The notes beneath the pieces were generated by a model, which saw nothing but the letters and a program-made list of their open reading frames with translations, did not search any database and was not told where the DNA came from. This document shows positions 15,087-23,151 of a stretch of 64,000 bases of DNA, piece by piece. Source of the DNA: Microbacterium sp. SMR1 (lineage in GTDB: Bacteria > Actinomycetota > Actinomycetes > Actinomycetales > Microbacteriaceae); NCBI RefSeq assembly GCF_003289625.1, contig NZ_QMBN01000002.1, positions 394,610 through 458,609 of the forward strand, written 5' to 3'. The position numbers and the translations under genes are program-made. Within the stretch, counting starts at the first letter, position 1. Each line of letters starts with the position of its first letter.

Positions 15087-17342
15087 ATGCCTCGATCCTC
15101 GTCCGACATCGTCACCGATCCGAAACTGCCGCCGGTCGCGGTCTCCGACGACCAGCATCGCGCCGCCGCCCGTTGGACACCGCTCAAGGTCGTGATCTGG
15201 ATCGCGATCGCGTTGCTCGGTGGACTCGCCTGGGTCATGCTCGCCGTCGTGCGCGGCGAGACGGTGAACGCGATCTGGTTCGTCTTCGCGGCCGTCTGCA
15301 CCTACCTCATCGGGTACCGGTTCTACTCCAAGGTGATCGAGCGCTACCTGCTGCGACCCGACGACCGTCGGGCCACACCCGCGGAGGTCAAGCAGGACGG
15401 CAAGGACTACGTCCCCACCGACCGACGTGTGCTCTACGGCCACCACTTCGCCGCGATCGCCGGCGCCGGTCCGCTCGTCGGTCCTGTGCTCGCAGCTCAG
15501 ATGGGGTTCCTGCCCGGGACGATCTGGATCATCGTCGGTGTCGTCGTCGCGGGCGCCGTGCAGGACTACACCGTGCTCTTCTTCTCGATGCGCCGGGGCG
15601 GCCGGACGATCGGCCAGATGGCCCGGCAGGAGCTCGGGCGCATCGGCGGAACCGCCGCGATCGTGGCATCCCTGCTCATCATGCTGATCATCGTCGCGAT
15701 CCTCGCGCTCGTCGTGGTGAACGCGCTCGGCGAGAGCCCGTGGGGCGTCTTCTCGGTGTCGATGACGATCCCGATCGCGCTCTTCATGGGCGTCTACCTG
15801 CGCTACCTCCGGCCCGGCAAGGTCACCGAGGTGTCGATCATCGGGTTCGTGCTGCTGATGGGCGCGATCATCGCGGGCGGATGGGTCGCCGACACCGCCT
15901 GGGGGCAGGAGATCTTCCACCTCGACCGCACGGTCATCGCGTGGGGCATCATCATCTACGGCTTCATCGCCGCGGTGCTGCCGGTGTGGCTGTTGCTCGC
16001 TCCGCGCGACTACCTCTCGACGTTCATGAAGATCGGCGTCATCGTCATGCTCGCCGGGGCAATCGTGCTCGTCCGCCCCGAGATCTCGGTGCCGGCGGTC
16101 ACCATCTTCGGTGAGAACGGGCTCGGTCCGGTGTTCGCCGGCCCGCTCTTCCCGTTCCTGTTCGTCACGATCGCCTGTGGCGCGCTCTCGGGATTCCACG
16201 CGCTCATCGCCTCGGGGACGACGCCGAAGCTCGTCGAGAAGGAGCGCCAGACGCGCTTCATCGGCTACGGCGGCATGCTGATGGAGTCCTTCGTCGCGAT
16301 CATGGCGCTCGTCGCCGCGATCTCGATCGACCAGGGCATCTACTTCGCCATGAACGCTCCTTCGGCCGCGACCGGCGGCACCGTCGAAGGCGCGGTCGCC
16401 TTCGTCAACTCGCTCGGTCTCACCGGGGTCCAGATCACGCCCGACCTGCTGATCTCGACCGCCGCCGACGTCGGCGAGGAGTCGATCGTCTCGCGCACCG
16501 GCGGCGCGCCGACCCTCGCGCTCGGGCTCGCGCACATCATGCAGCAGGCCCTCGGCGGCCAGGCGATGATGTCGTTCTGGTACCACTTCGCGATCATGTT
16601 CGAGGCGCTGTTCATCCTGACGGCGGTGGATGCCGGAACCCGCGTCGCCCGCTTCATGCTGCAGGACTCGATCGGCGCCTGGATCCCGAAGTTCCGCGAC
16701 GTCTCGTGGCGTCCGGGTGTCTGGATCACCACGGCCATCATGGTCGCCGGCTGGGGCGCCATCCTGATCCTTGGCGTCACCGACCCGCTCGGCGGCATCA
16801 ACACCTTCTTCCCGCTGTTCGGCATCGCCAACCAGCTGCTCGCGGCGATCGCGCTCGCCGTCGTGCTCGCGATCGTCGCGAAGCGCGGGCGCTCGTACGT
16901 GAAGTGGATCTGGATCATCGCCGTGCCGCTGGCCTTCACCGCGGTCGTGACGATCACGGCCTCGGCGTACAAGATCTTCTCGCCGGTGCCGGCGATCGGC
17001 TATTGGGCGAATCACTTCCGCTACCGCGACGCCCTCGCCTCGGGAGACGAAAGCCTCGGCCCGGTCGCCACCGTCGAAGCGGTCATCCGCAACACAGGGG
17101 TGCAGGGCACCCTGTCGATCGTGTTCGTGGTCCTCGCGATCATCGTGATCGTCTCGGCCGTGATCGTCGCGGTGCGAGCCATCGTGCGCGGCGGGGGAGA
17201 TGACACCGAAGACCCCGCCGTCCCGTCTCGCCGCTTCGCGCCCGCCGGATTCATCCCCACCGCCCCCGAGCGCGAGCTCGAGAAGGAGTGGGAGCCGCTC
17301 CTCGCCGAGGAGCGGGCTGAGACCGCCCGCCGGGGGCACTGA
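15087..17342 (+). CDS. cstA: Carbon starvation protein CstA family transporter
   Basis: A 751-residue membrane protein with about 16-18 hydrophobic segments, of the CstA/BtsT family. Family marks are YGHHFAAIAGAGPLVGPVLA near residue 110 and the CstA-type C-terminal helix bundle ending in a charged tail. CstA-type proteins take up pyruvate or peptides under carbon limitation. I start at the ATG at 15087, where AGGAG lies six bases upstream, rather than at the ATG 27 bases earlier, which lacks a binding site. It is followed immediately by the small partner protein YbdD. Confidence 0.93.
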   Translation: MPRSSSDIVTDPKLPPVAVSDDQHRAAARWTPLKVVIWIAIALLGGLAWVMLAVVRGETVNAIWFVFAAVCTYLIGYRFYSKVIERYLLRPDDRRATPAEVKQDGKDYVPTDRRVLYGHHFAAIAGAGPLVGPVLAAQMGFLPGTIWIIVGVVVAGAVQDYTVLFFSMRRGGRTIGQMARQELGRIGGTAAIVASLLIMLIIVAILALVVVNALGESPWGVFSVSMTIPIALFMGVYLRYLRPGKVTEVSIIGFVLLMGAIIAGGWVADTAWGQEIFHLDRTVIAWGIIIYGFIAAVLPVWLLLAPRDYLSTFMKIGVIVMLAGAIVLVRPEISVPAVTIFGENGLGPVFAGPLFPFLFVTIACGALSGFHALIASGTTPKLVEKERQTRFIGYGGMLMESFVAIMALVAAISIDQGIYFAMNAPSAATGGTVEGAVAFVNSLGLTGVQITPDLLISTAADVGEESIVSRTGGAPTLALGLAHIMQQALGGQAMMSFWYHFAIMFEALFILTAVDAGTRVARFMLQDSIGAWIPKFRDVSWRPGVWITTAIMVAGWGAILILGVTDPLGGINTFFPLFGIANQLLAAIALAVVLAIVAKRGRSYVKWIWIIAVPLAFTAVVTITASAYKIFSPVPAIGYWANHFRYRDALASGDESLGPVATVEAVIRNTGVQGTLSIVFVVLAIIVIVSAVIVAVRAIVRGGGDDTEDPAVPSRRFAPAGFIPTAPERELEKEWEPLLAEERAETARRGH

Positions 17343-17345
17343 CCG

Positions 17346-17639
17346 ATGGCGCTCGCGCACAACTCCTCAGAATCGGGGCCTCGCGGGCCGCGAACCGCTG
17401 TTTCCGCGCCGCCGCGCCCCGGATCGAAGGAGTTGTGCGCGCGCGCCGGTCGGGCCGTCCTCCGCGCCGCGCGTGCGGTGCACTGGTACGTCACCTCGCT
17501 CATGGGCGACAACGCGTACGCGACGTACCTCGCCCACCAGCGCCGGACGCACCCGGACACCCCGCCCCTCACCGAGCGGCAGTTCTGGCGCCAGCGCATG
17601 GACGACCAGGACCGCAACCCGGGTGCGCGCTGCTGCTGA
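17346..17639 (+). CDS. YbdD/YjiX family small protein (CstA partner)
   Basis: A 97-residue protein whose last 60 residues match the YbdD/YjiX (DUF466) pattern: RAVHWYVTSLMGDNAYATYL, then PPLTERQFWRQRMDDQD and the terminal RCC. The gene begins three bases after the cstA stop, the usual arrangement, and the protein is thought to be needed for transport by CstA-type carriers. The first 35 residues are not family-like and are encoded by a long inverted repeat (17354-17441), so the true N terminus may be shorter or the repeat may have inserted into the gene start. Confidence 0.85.
   Translation: MALAHNSSESGPRGPRTAVSAPPRPGSKELCARAGRAVLRAARAVHWYVTSLMGDNAYATYLAHQRRTHPDTPPLTERQFWRQRMDDQDRNPGARCC
17354..17441. 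repeat. 14-base inverted repeat (REP-like) at the start of the YbdD gene
   Basis: CGCGCACAACTCCT (17354-17367) and AGGAGTTGTGCGCG (17428-17441) are perfect reverse complements 60 bases apart, with further partial pairing of GGGGC (17375-17379) and GCCCC inside. The element occupies the non-conserved 5' part of the YbdD coding sequence and looks like a REP or small palindromic mobile element. Confidence 0.65.
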
Positions 17640-17657
17640 CCGGGTGACCATGGAGGG

Positions 17658-18851
17658 GTGACCCGCACTCCCTCCTCCTCGCGCGCCGCCCGTTCCGCGT
17701 TCGCCGCCGCCCTGGTCGGGGTGCTGGCGCTCGCCGTCGGCTGCGCCCCCGAGCCCGCACCGGCCGACCCGACGACGTCCGCCCCGAGCCCGACCGCGAC
17801 GGCTCCCCCGACTCCCACAGCCTCACCCGACCCCGCCGCGGCCCTCGGGCTCGAAGGGTGCGTCGGTCAGGTGCTCATGGTGGGCACGCCGGTCGACACG
17901 GTCTCGCCGGATGCCGCAGCCGCGATCCGCGACCGCGGCGTGGGCGGCCTCTTCCTCCACGGCCGCTCGAGCTCGGGCGTCGAGGCCACGGCGGCTCTCG
18001 TCGCGCAGTTCCGCGACCTCGCCATCGACGGATCACCGAAGCTCTGGGTCGCGACCGACCAGGAGGGCGGCGAGGTGCAGGTGCTGAGCGGACCCGGGTT
18101 CGACGAGATCCCCTACGCCATCCGGCAGGCCGACCTCGGCCCCGACGCGCTCCGCACGGCCGCCACCGCCTGGGGCGGGCAGCTGGCCGCCGCGGGCATC
18201 GACGTCAATCTCGCCCCCGTGGCCGACATCGTCACGAGCGCCGAGACGCGCTTGAACAACCCGCCGATCGGCGCGCTCGGGCGGCAGTACGGCTACGACG
18301 AACAGGTCGTCGCCGCGGGCGCCGGCGCATTCGCAGACGGAATGCGCGCATCGGGCGTGCTGCCGACGTTCAAGCACTTCCCCGGGCTCGGCCGGGTGGA
18401 TGCCAACACCGACTACACCGCCGAAGTGCTCGACAGCGTGGTCTCGGCGGACTCGCCGGATGTCGACGTGTACCGCGAGCTCACGGCATCCGGTCCGTCG
18501 CTCGTCATGGTCGGCACGGCGCGGTATCAGCACATCGATCCGGATCACCCGGCCGCGTTCTCTGCGGCGGTGCTCGACCTGCTGCGCGATCGCGTCGGTT
18601 TCGACGGCGTCGTGATCACCGATGACCTCTCGGCCGCGGCGGCAGCGGAGATCGTCGCCCCCGGCGATCGGGCCGTCGAGGCGCTGTCGGCCGGGGTCGA
18701 CATCGTGCTGGCGTCGGCCGATCCGACGGTGCTCCCCGCGATGTACGACGCGGTGCTCGCCCGGGCGCAGTCCGATCCGGCGTTCGCCGCGCGAGTCGAC
18801 GAGTCGTGCGGCCGGGTGCTCGAGGCGAAGGATGCCGGCACGGCCGACTGA
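17658..18851 (+). CDS. GH3 beta-N-acetylhexosaminidase, lipoprotein (NagZ/LpqI-like)
   Basis: A 397-residue exported glycosidase. A lipoprotein signal ends at LAVGC (Cys about residue 29), followed by a Pro/Thr linker and a GH3 N-terminal barrel. FKHFPGLGRVDANTDY is the family KHFPG motif in the form seen in mycobacterial LpqI, and VVITDDLSA carries the catalytic nucleophile Asp. VATDQEGGEVQ is also typical. Such enzymes release N-acetylglucosamine from muropeptides during cell-wall recycling, here on the outer face. The start is GTG; the GGAGG is too near and GACCAT ends six bases upstream, so a leaderless start is possible. Confidence 0.88.
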   Translation: MTRTPSSSRAARSAFAAALVGVLALAVGCAPEPAPADPTTSAPSPTATAPPTPTASPDPAAALGLEGCVGQVLMVGTPVDTVSPDAAAAIRDRGVGGLFLHGRSSSGVEATAALVAQFRDLAIDGSPKLWVATDQEGGEVQVLSGPGFDEIPYAIRQADLGPDALRTAATAWGGQLAAAGIDVNLAPVADIVTSAETRLNNPPIGALGRQYGYDEQVVAAGAGAFADGMRASGVLPTFKHFPGLGRVDANTDYTAEVLDSVVSADSPDVDVYRELTASGPSLVMVGTARYQHIDPDHPAAFSAAVLDLLRDRVGFDGVVITDDLSAAAAAEIVAPGDRAVEALSAGVDIVLASADPTVLPAMYDAVLARAQSDPAFAARVDESCGRVLEAKDAGTAD

Positions 18852-18855
18852 TGCT

Positions 18856-18885
18856 GCGGGTGAGGCGGTCGCCCGCCCCACCCGC
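18856..18885. terminator. Bidirectional hairpin terminator
   Basis: A 13-base stem (12 pairs matching, GCGGGTG.GGCGG with CCGCC.CACCCGC) around a TCGC loop lies in the 40 bases between the convergent GH3 and sucrose phosphorylase genes. It can serve both. Confidence 0.55.
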
Positions 18886-18891
18886 CTCGGC

Positions 18892-20370
18892 TCACTCTTC
18901 GACGAGACGCGCGTGCGACCAGGTGCTCGTCGCCGAGCCGTCGGTCGCCGTCAGCTGGAACGATGCGTCGCCGAGGTCGAAGCCGAGCGTGACCGACGCG
19001 TCGGCGGCATCCCACCGCAGCTCACCGTGAGTGCCCCGCAGGTCGTGCGAGAACGCTCCGGTGAAAGCCGGGTGGGTGGCGCGCAGGCGGAGCGCGTCGA
19101 GCTGAAGCCCGACGACCGGTCGCGCCAGTGCGGCGTCGATCTCGTCGGGTGTGTAGTGGTGCCGGTTCACGTCCCGACCGACGCCGGTGGCCTTCAGCAG
19201 CTCCATGTCGTTCTCGCCGGCGAGCAGCCCGACGTAGTACACCTGCGGGATGCCCGGGGTCATGATCTGCAGCAGCCGCGCGAGCGCGTAGCGCCGGTCG
19301 TCGCGGCCGAGAGCGTCGTAGAAGGTGCAGTTGACCTGGTAGAGGTCGAGGTTGGATGCCGCGGCCCCGGTGGCCTGCCGGCTCGTGCCGCCGCTGGCGT
19401 CGTGGATCGCCTCGACGAGTGCGTCGATCTGCTCGGGCTCGAGCAGGCCCGGTTCGCCGGGGGCGAGGTCGCTCACGCCGACGTCGATGATGCCGATGCC
19501 GTCGTGGGTGTCGAGGACCGTGATGGAGTTCGCGGGGCGGATCTCGAGCCAGCGCTCGAGCGGGCGCGCGTCGCGCGCGTGGAGCGCGTGCAGCACGAGG
19601 GGCGGCAGTGCGAAGTCGTAGACGTAGTCGACCGTCTGCGCGATCGCGATCTGCTGCGTGTGGTGCCCGTGGATCTCGAGCAGCACCTGGGCGCCCCGGT
19701 CGTGGGCGAGCTGGAGGATGCGCTGCGTATAGCGCTCGGTCGCGGCCGTCATGAAGCAGCTGGTGCCGGCCTCCTTGCCCGTGTAGCCGACGGCGTCGAG
19801 CCGGAGCATCGAGGTGCCGCCCGCGACGAGCGCGTCGATGACCTCGGTCAGGTACTCCCAGGCCGCGTCGGTGCGGAGGTCGATGTCGATCTGCTCGGAG
19901 GTGAACGTGGTCCACACCAGCCGCAGCCGGTCGCCGAGCACCATGGCGGTGAACGGGAGGCCCGGGCGCGGCCGGTAGATGCGGGTGAGGTCGGCCTCGG
20001 TGACGCCGCCCGGGAAGACGGAGCCCAGCGTGAGGAACATCGGCGCGAACGGCGAGGCGTCGCCGCGTCGGCGGACGTCGGCGAAGGCCGCCGAGTCGGC
20101 GGAGACGTGGTTGACGATGAGGTCGCTCATGACCGTGTGGGTCTCGCTCAGCGCGCGGACGTCGTCCCACGTGCCCAGTCGCGGATCGATCGAGGCGTGG
20201 TCGACCGGGTCGAAGCCGGCGTCCGCGCCGTCGAACGGGGTGAAGTAGGGCAGCAGGTGCACGCCGCCGAAGGCGCCGGAGAGCCGGGTGGCGAGCAGAT
20301 CGCGGATGCCGGTGACGGTGCCGCCGAGGCGGTCGACGTAGGTGATGAGCTGGGGGGAATCGGGGTTCAT
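18892..20370 (-). CDS. Sucrose phosphorylase (GH13 subfamily 18)
   Basis: A 492-residue cytoplasmic enzyme that cleaves sucrose with phosphate to glucose 1-phosphate and fructose. Catalytic positions coincide with those I recall for the Bifidobacterium adolescentis enzyme: nucleophile Asp192 in LRLDAVGY, acid/base Glu232 in LLEIHGHH and stabiliser Asp290 in LDTHDGIG. The acceptor loop NLDLYQVN and the start TPFDGADAGFDP are also conserved. The two Tyr after the Glu-x-His-Ser of that enzyme are two His here. The ATG at 20370 has AGGA upstream. It is the last gene of the LacI-controlled importer operon, 26 bases after the esterase gene. A relative acting on another glucoside cannot be excluded. 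Confidence 0.9.
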   Translation of the reverse strand: MNPDSPQLITYVDRLGGTVTGIRDLLATRLSGAFGGVHLLPYFTPFDGADAGFDPVDHASIDPRLGTWDDVRALSETHTVMSDLIVNHVSADSAAFADVRRRGDASPFAPMFLTLGSVFPGGVTEADLTRIYRPRPGLPFTAMVLGDRLRLVWTTFTSEQIDIDLRTDAAWEYLTEVIDALVAGGTSMLRLDAVGYTGKEAGTSCFMTAATERYTQRILQLAHDRGAQVLLEIHGHHTQQIAIAQTVDYVYDFALPPLVLHALHARDARPLERWLEIRPANSITVLDTHDGIGIIDVGVSDLAPGEPGLLEPEQIDALVEAIHDASGGTSRQATGAAASNLDLYQVNCTFYDALGRDDRRYALARLLQIMTPGIPQVYYVGLLAGENDMELLKATGVGRDVNRHHYTPDEIDAALARPVVGLQLDALRLRATHPAFTGAFSHDLRGTHGELRWDAADASVTLGFDLGDASFQLTATDGSATSTWSHARLVEE

Positions 20371-20396
20371 GGGTCCTGAGAGTTCTTCCGAGGGGG

Positions 20397-21362
20397 TCAG
20401 ATGCGGTGGAGCAGGCGGCGCAGCCACTCTTCACGGGCGCGTCGCGCGTCGCGCGCGAGGACGGTCCACGGCGCGAGGAAGTCGAAGGCGTGCGCTCCGC
20501 CGGGCCAGACGTGCAGCTCGGCGTCGCCGCCATCGGTCCACATCCGGCGGGCGAAGGCGACGCACTCGTCGCGGAACGTCTCCGCCGAGCCCACGTCGAT
20601 GAAGGTCGGCGGCAGCCCCGCGAGCGTGTCGGCCACGGCGGGTGACGCGTACGGCGGGACGTCGCCCTCGACATCGGCGAGGTAGGCGGCCCAGGCGGTC
20701 GCGTTCGCGTCGCGGTCCCACGAGCCGTGACCCGCCATCTGCAGCGCCGACTCCGAGTCGGAGCGATGGTCGAGCATGGGGCACAGCAGCACGAGCCCCG
20801 CGATGCGCGGACCGCCCTGGTCGCGCGCGAACAGGGCCGTGGCCGCGGCGAGGCCGCCCCCGGCGCTGACTCCCGCGACGATGATGCGGTCGCCGTCCAG
20901 GGCGGCGGGGGCGTCGGGCCCGGCCAGCCAGCGGAGAGCGGCAGCGGCATCCTCGAGGGCTGCAGGGTACGGGTGCTCGGGGGCGAGCCGGTACTCCACC
21001 GAGACGACCGCGCACCCGGTGCGCTCAGCCAGCTCGGCCGTAGCGGGCATGTCCGAGTCGGCGGTGCCGGCGATCAGCCCGCCTCCGTGCAGGTGCAGGA
21101 TGACGGGGACGGGCCGGTGCACGACGGCGGGCGTGTAGACGACGACGCCGACCGGCGGGTCGTCCTCGCGCCATCCGGGGACGAGCAGCTCGTCGCGCTC
21201 GAAGGCGCCGTGCGCGGTGAGCTCGGCGAGCGGAGCCGCGACCCCGGACGCGCGCACGCGCGGGATCTCGTCGCTGCTCATCGACACGACCACGAGGTCG
21301 TCGAACTCGGCGAGAGCACGGGCGACGGCGTCGTCGAAGGGAGGCCGGGCGACATCCGTCAT
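20397..21362 (-). CDS. Alpha/beta hydrolase, hormone-sensitive-lipase type esterase
   Basis: A 321-residue esterase. HLHGGGLIAG is the HGGG oxyanion motif, GVSAGGG holds the nucleophile Ser, and Asp and His of the triad are in IDVGSAETFRDE and GGAHAFDF. These soluble enzymes remove short acyl groups. The ATG overlaps the stop of the upstream permease gene (ATGA), so it is part of the sugar importer operon. An esterase coupled to an importer and a sucrose phosphorylase suggests that the imported sugar may arrive acylated; this is inference. Confidence 0.88.
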   Translation of the reverse strand: MTDVARPPFDDAVARALAEFDDLVVVSMSSDEIPRVRASGVAAPLAELTAHGAFERDELLVPGWREDDPPVGVVVYTPAVVHRPVPVILHLHGGGLIAGTADSDMPATAELAERTGCAVVSVEYRLAPEHPYPAALEDAAAALRWLAGPDAPAALDGDRIIVAGVSAGGGLAAATALFARDQGGPRIAGLVLLCPMLDHRSDSESALQMAGHGSWDRDANATAWAAYLADVEGDVPPYASPAVADTLAGLPPTFIDVGSAETFRDECVAFARRMWTDGGDAELHVWPGGAHAFDFLAPWTVLARDARRAREEWLRRLLHRI

Positions 21363-22183
21363 CCCTTCACCGCCCCCTGCAGCAGAGCCGCCACGAACTG
21401 ACGCTGGAAGATCAGGAACACCAGGAGCGTCGGCAGCAGGATCAGGATCGACCCGGCGCACAGCAGCGGGATGTCGGTGCCCCACTGGCCCTGAAACGCG
21501 CCGAGCGCTCCGGCCATGGTCCGCTTGGTCGGGTCGTCGACGAGGACGATCGCGAGCAGGAACTGGTTCCAGGTCCACAGGAACAGCAGGATCGCGAGCG
21601 ACGAGATCGCCGGGCCCGACAGCGGCACGTGGATGCGCCAGAACAGCTGCCATGTCGTCGCACCGTCGATGCGTGCCGCCTCGGTCAGCTCGTGAGGCAT
21701 GTTCACGAAGTGCGCCCGCATCCACATCACGGCGAACGGCATGAACAGGCCGATCAGCGGCAGCACGATCGCCAGCTGGGTGTTGAGGAGGCCGTAGCCC
21801 TTCATCTGGTAGTAGATCGGCACGATGATGCCCTCGAAGGGCAGCGTCAGGCCGAGCACGAACAGCACGAAGATCGCACGGGCGAAGGGCACGCGCAGGT
21901 GGCCCAGCGCGAAGCCCGCCAGCGTCGCGATGACGAGCGAGATCGGCACGACGCCCAGCTCGATGAGGGCGCTCGATCCGAGCATCTTGAGCATGTCGGC
22001 CGACTGGAAGGCGAGGGCGAAGTTTTCCCAGTGCGGGGTCTCCGGCCACGACAGGCCCTTCGGATACGTGCCGGGCTCGTGGAGCGCGGTGACGAAGAGC
22101 GTGATGAACGGGATGATCGTGAACGCCATCACCACGATCAGGACGATGCGGCCCGTCCAGGCCTCGACGGCGGAGGTTCTCAT
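21359..22183 (-). CDS. Sugar ABC transporter permease, MalG type
   Basis: A 274-residue inner-membrane permease with six helices. The cytoplasmic coupling loop is ELTEAARIDGATTWQLFWRI, the EAA motif with its conserved Gly, and the terminal LIFQRQFVAALLQGAVKG is the typical MalG-like tail. The start overlaps the MalF-type gene (ATGA) and the end overlaps the esterase gene, so the genes are tightly coupled. Confidence 0.92.
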   Translation of the reverse strand: MRTSAVEAWTGRIVLIVVMAFTIIPFITLFVTALHEPGTYPKGLSWPETPHWENFALAFQSADMLKMLGSSALIELGVVPISLVIATLAGFALGHLRVPFARAIFVLFVLGLTLPFEGIIVPIYYQMKGYGLLNTQLAIVLPLIGLFMPFAVMWMRAHFVNMPHELTEAARIDGATTWQLFWRIHVPLSGPAISSLAILLFLWTWNQFLLAIVLVDDPTKRTMAGALGAFQGQWGTDIPLLCAGSILILLPTLLVFLIFQRQFVAALLQGAVKG

Positions 22184-23142
22184 GCGTCTTTCTCGCTTCC
22201 GCGCGTGATGCGGTTCAGGGGCAGGACGATCACCAGCACGAGCACCGTCAGCACGACGGCGAGGGCCGACGCCTGCCCGACCTCGCGCTGGAAGAACGCG
22301 AGGTAGTAGATCTCGAGACCGGGCACCGTGGTCGAGCCGCCGGGACCGCCCTGCGTGGAGATGTAGATGATGTCGAAGCTGCGGAGGGCGTTGATCACCG
22401 TGATGAGGATCGCGACGCCGAGCTCCTGACGCACCGCCGGCAGCGTGACGGTGAAGAACTCGCGGATCGGACCCGCGCCGTCGATGCGGACGGCCTCGTA
22501 GAGCGCCGGGTCGATCTTGGTCATGCCCGAGAGCATGAGCAGCATGCAGAGGCCGAGCGAGACCCACGCCCCGATGACGCCCACGGCGGGGAGGGCGGTG
22601 TCGAAGTCGCCGAGCCACGCGCGCGTGACGCCACCGAGTCCCACCAGGCGCAGGGCCTGGTTCACCAGGCCGTCGGCGGCGAGCAGCCACGTCCACATGA
22701 TGCCGGCGGCGACGAGGGGGATCACCTGCGGTAGGAACAGCACGGTGCGGGAGACGCCGGCGAGACGGCTGCCGCCGAGCTTGCGGATGAGGGCGGCCGA
22801 GACCAGACCGAGGATCACCGGCACGATCGAGAAGTACAGGATGAGCTTCAGCGCATTGAGGATCGGGACGAGCAGCGCCGAGTCGGTGAAGATCCGGATG
22901 TAGTTGTCGAAGCCCGCCCACGTCGCGGTGGTGATGCCGTCCCAGTCGTAGAACGAGTACTGGACGGTCGAGCTGAGCGGGATGAGCACGAACATCGCGT
23001 AGGCGATGAGCGCGGGGGCGATCAGGGCGAGACCGATCGACCTCTCGCGCAGACGCCGCGTGGTGACGCGGCGTCTGCGCGGCCGAGAGGCCGACGAGTC
23101 CCGGTTTGCCCGGCGATCGCCGAGCTGTCCGGTGACGGTCAT
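22180..23142 (-). CDS. Sugar ABC transporter permease, MalF type
   Basis: A 320-residue membrane protein with six helices after a basic N-terminal tail of about 35 residues (many Arg). The coupling loop is LYEAVRIDGAGPIREFFTV. It is the first of two permeases and starts ten bases after the binding-protein gene. The DNA of the Arg-rich tail contains a perfect 15-base hairpin (23047-23080), about 60-95 bases into the coding region. Confidence 0.92.
   Translation of the reverse strand: MTVTGQLGDRRANRDSSASRPRRRRVTTRRLRERSIGLALIAPALIAYAMFVLIPLSSTVQYSFYDWDGITTATWAGFDNYIRIFTDSALLVPILNALKLILYFSIVPVILGLVSAALIRKLGGSRLAGVSRTVLFLPQVIPLVAAGIMWTWLLAADGLVNQALRLVGLGGVTRAWLGDFDTALPAVGVIGAWVSLGLCMLLMLSGMTKIDPALYEAVRIDGAGPIREFFTVTLPAVRQELGVAILITVINALRSFDIIYISTQGGPGGSTTVPGLEIYYLAFFQREVGQASALAVVLTVLVLVIVLPLNRITRGSEKDA
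23047..23080. repeat. Perfect 15-base hairpin inside the permease gene start
   Basis: GCGCAGACGCCGCGT (23047-23061) and ACGCGGCGTCTGCGC (23066-23080) are perfect complements around a four-base loop. It falls within the first hundred bases of the permease message, just after the binding-protein gene, where it could halt decay or slow translation and so favour the binding protein. Confidence 0.75.
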
Positions 23143-23151
23143 CGGGACGGC

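Noticed and set aside
15042..17360. Long minus-strand frame opposite cstA
   Set aside because: Its protein is mostly Asp, Arg, His and Glu without hydrophobic core, and the plus strand encodes a clear CstA.
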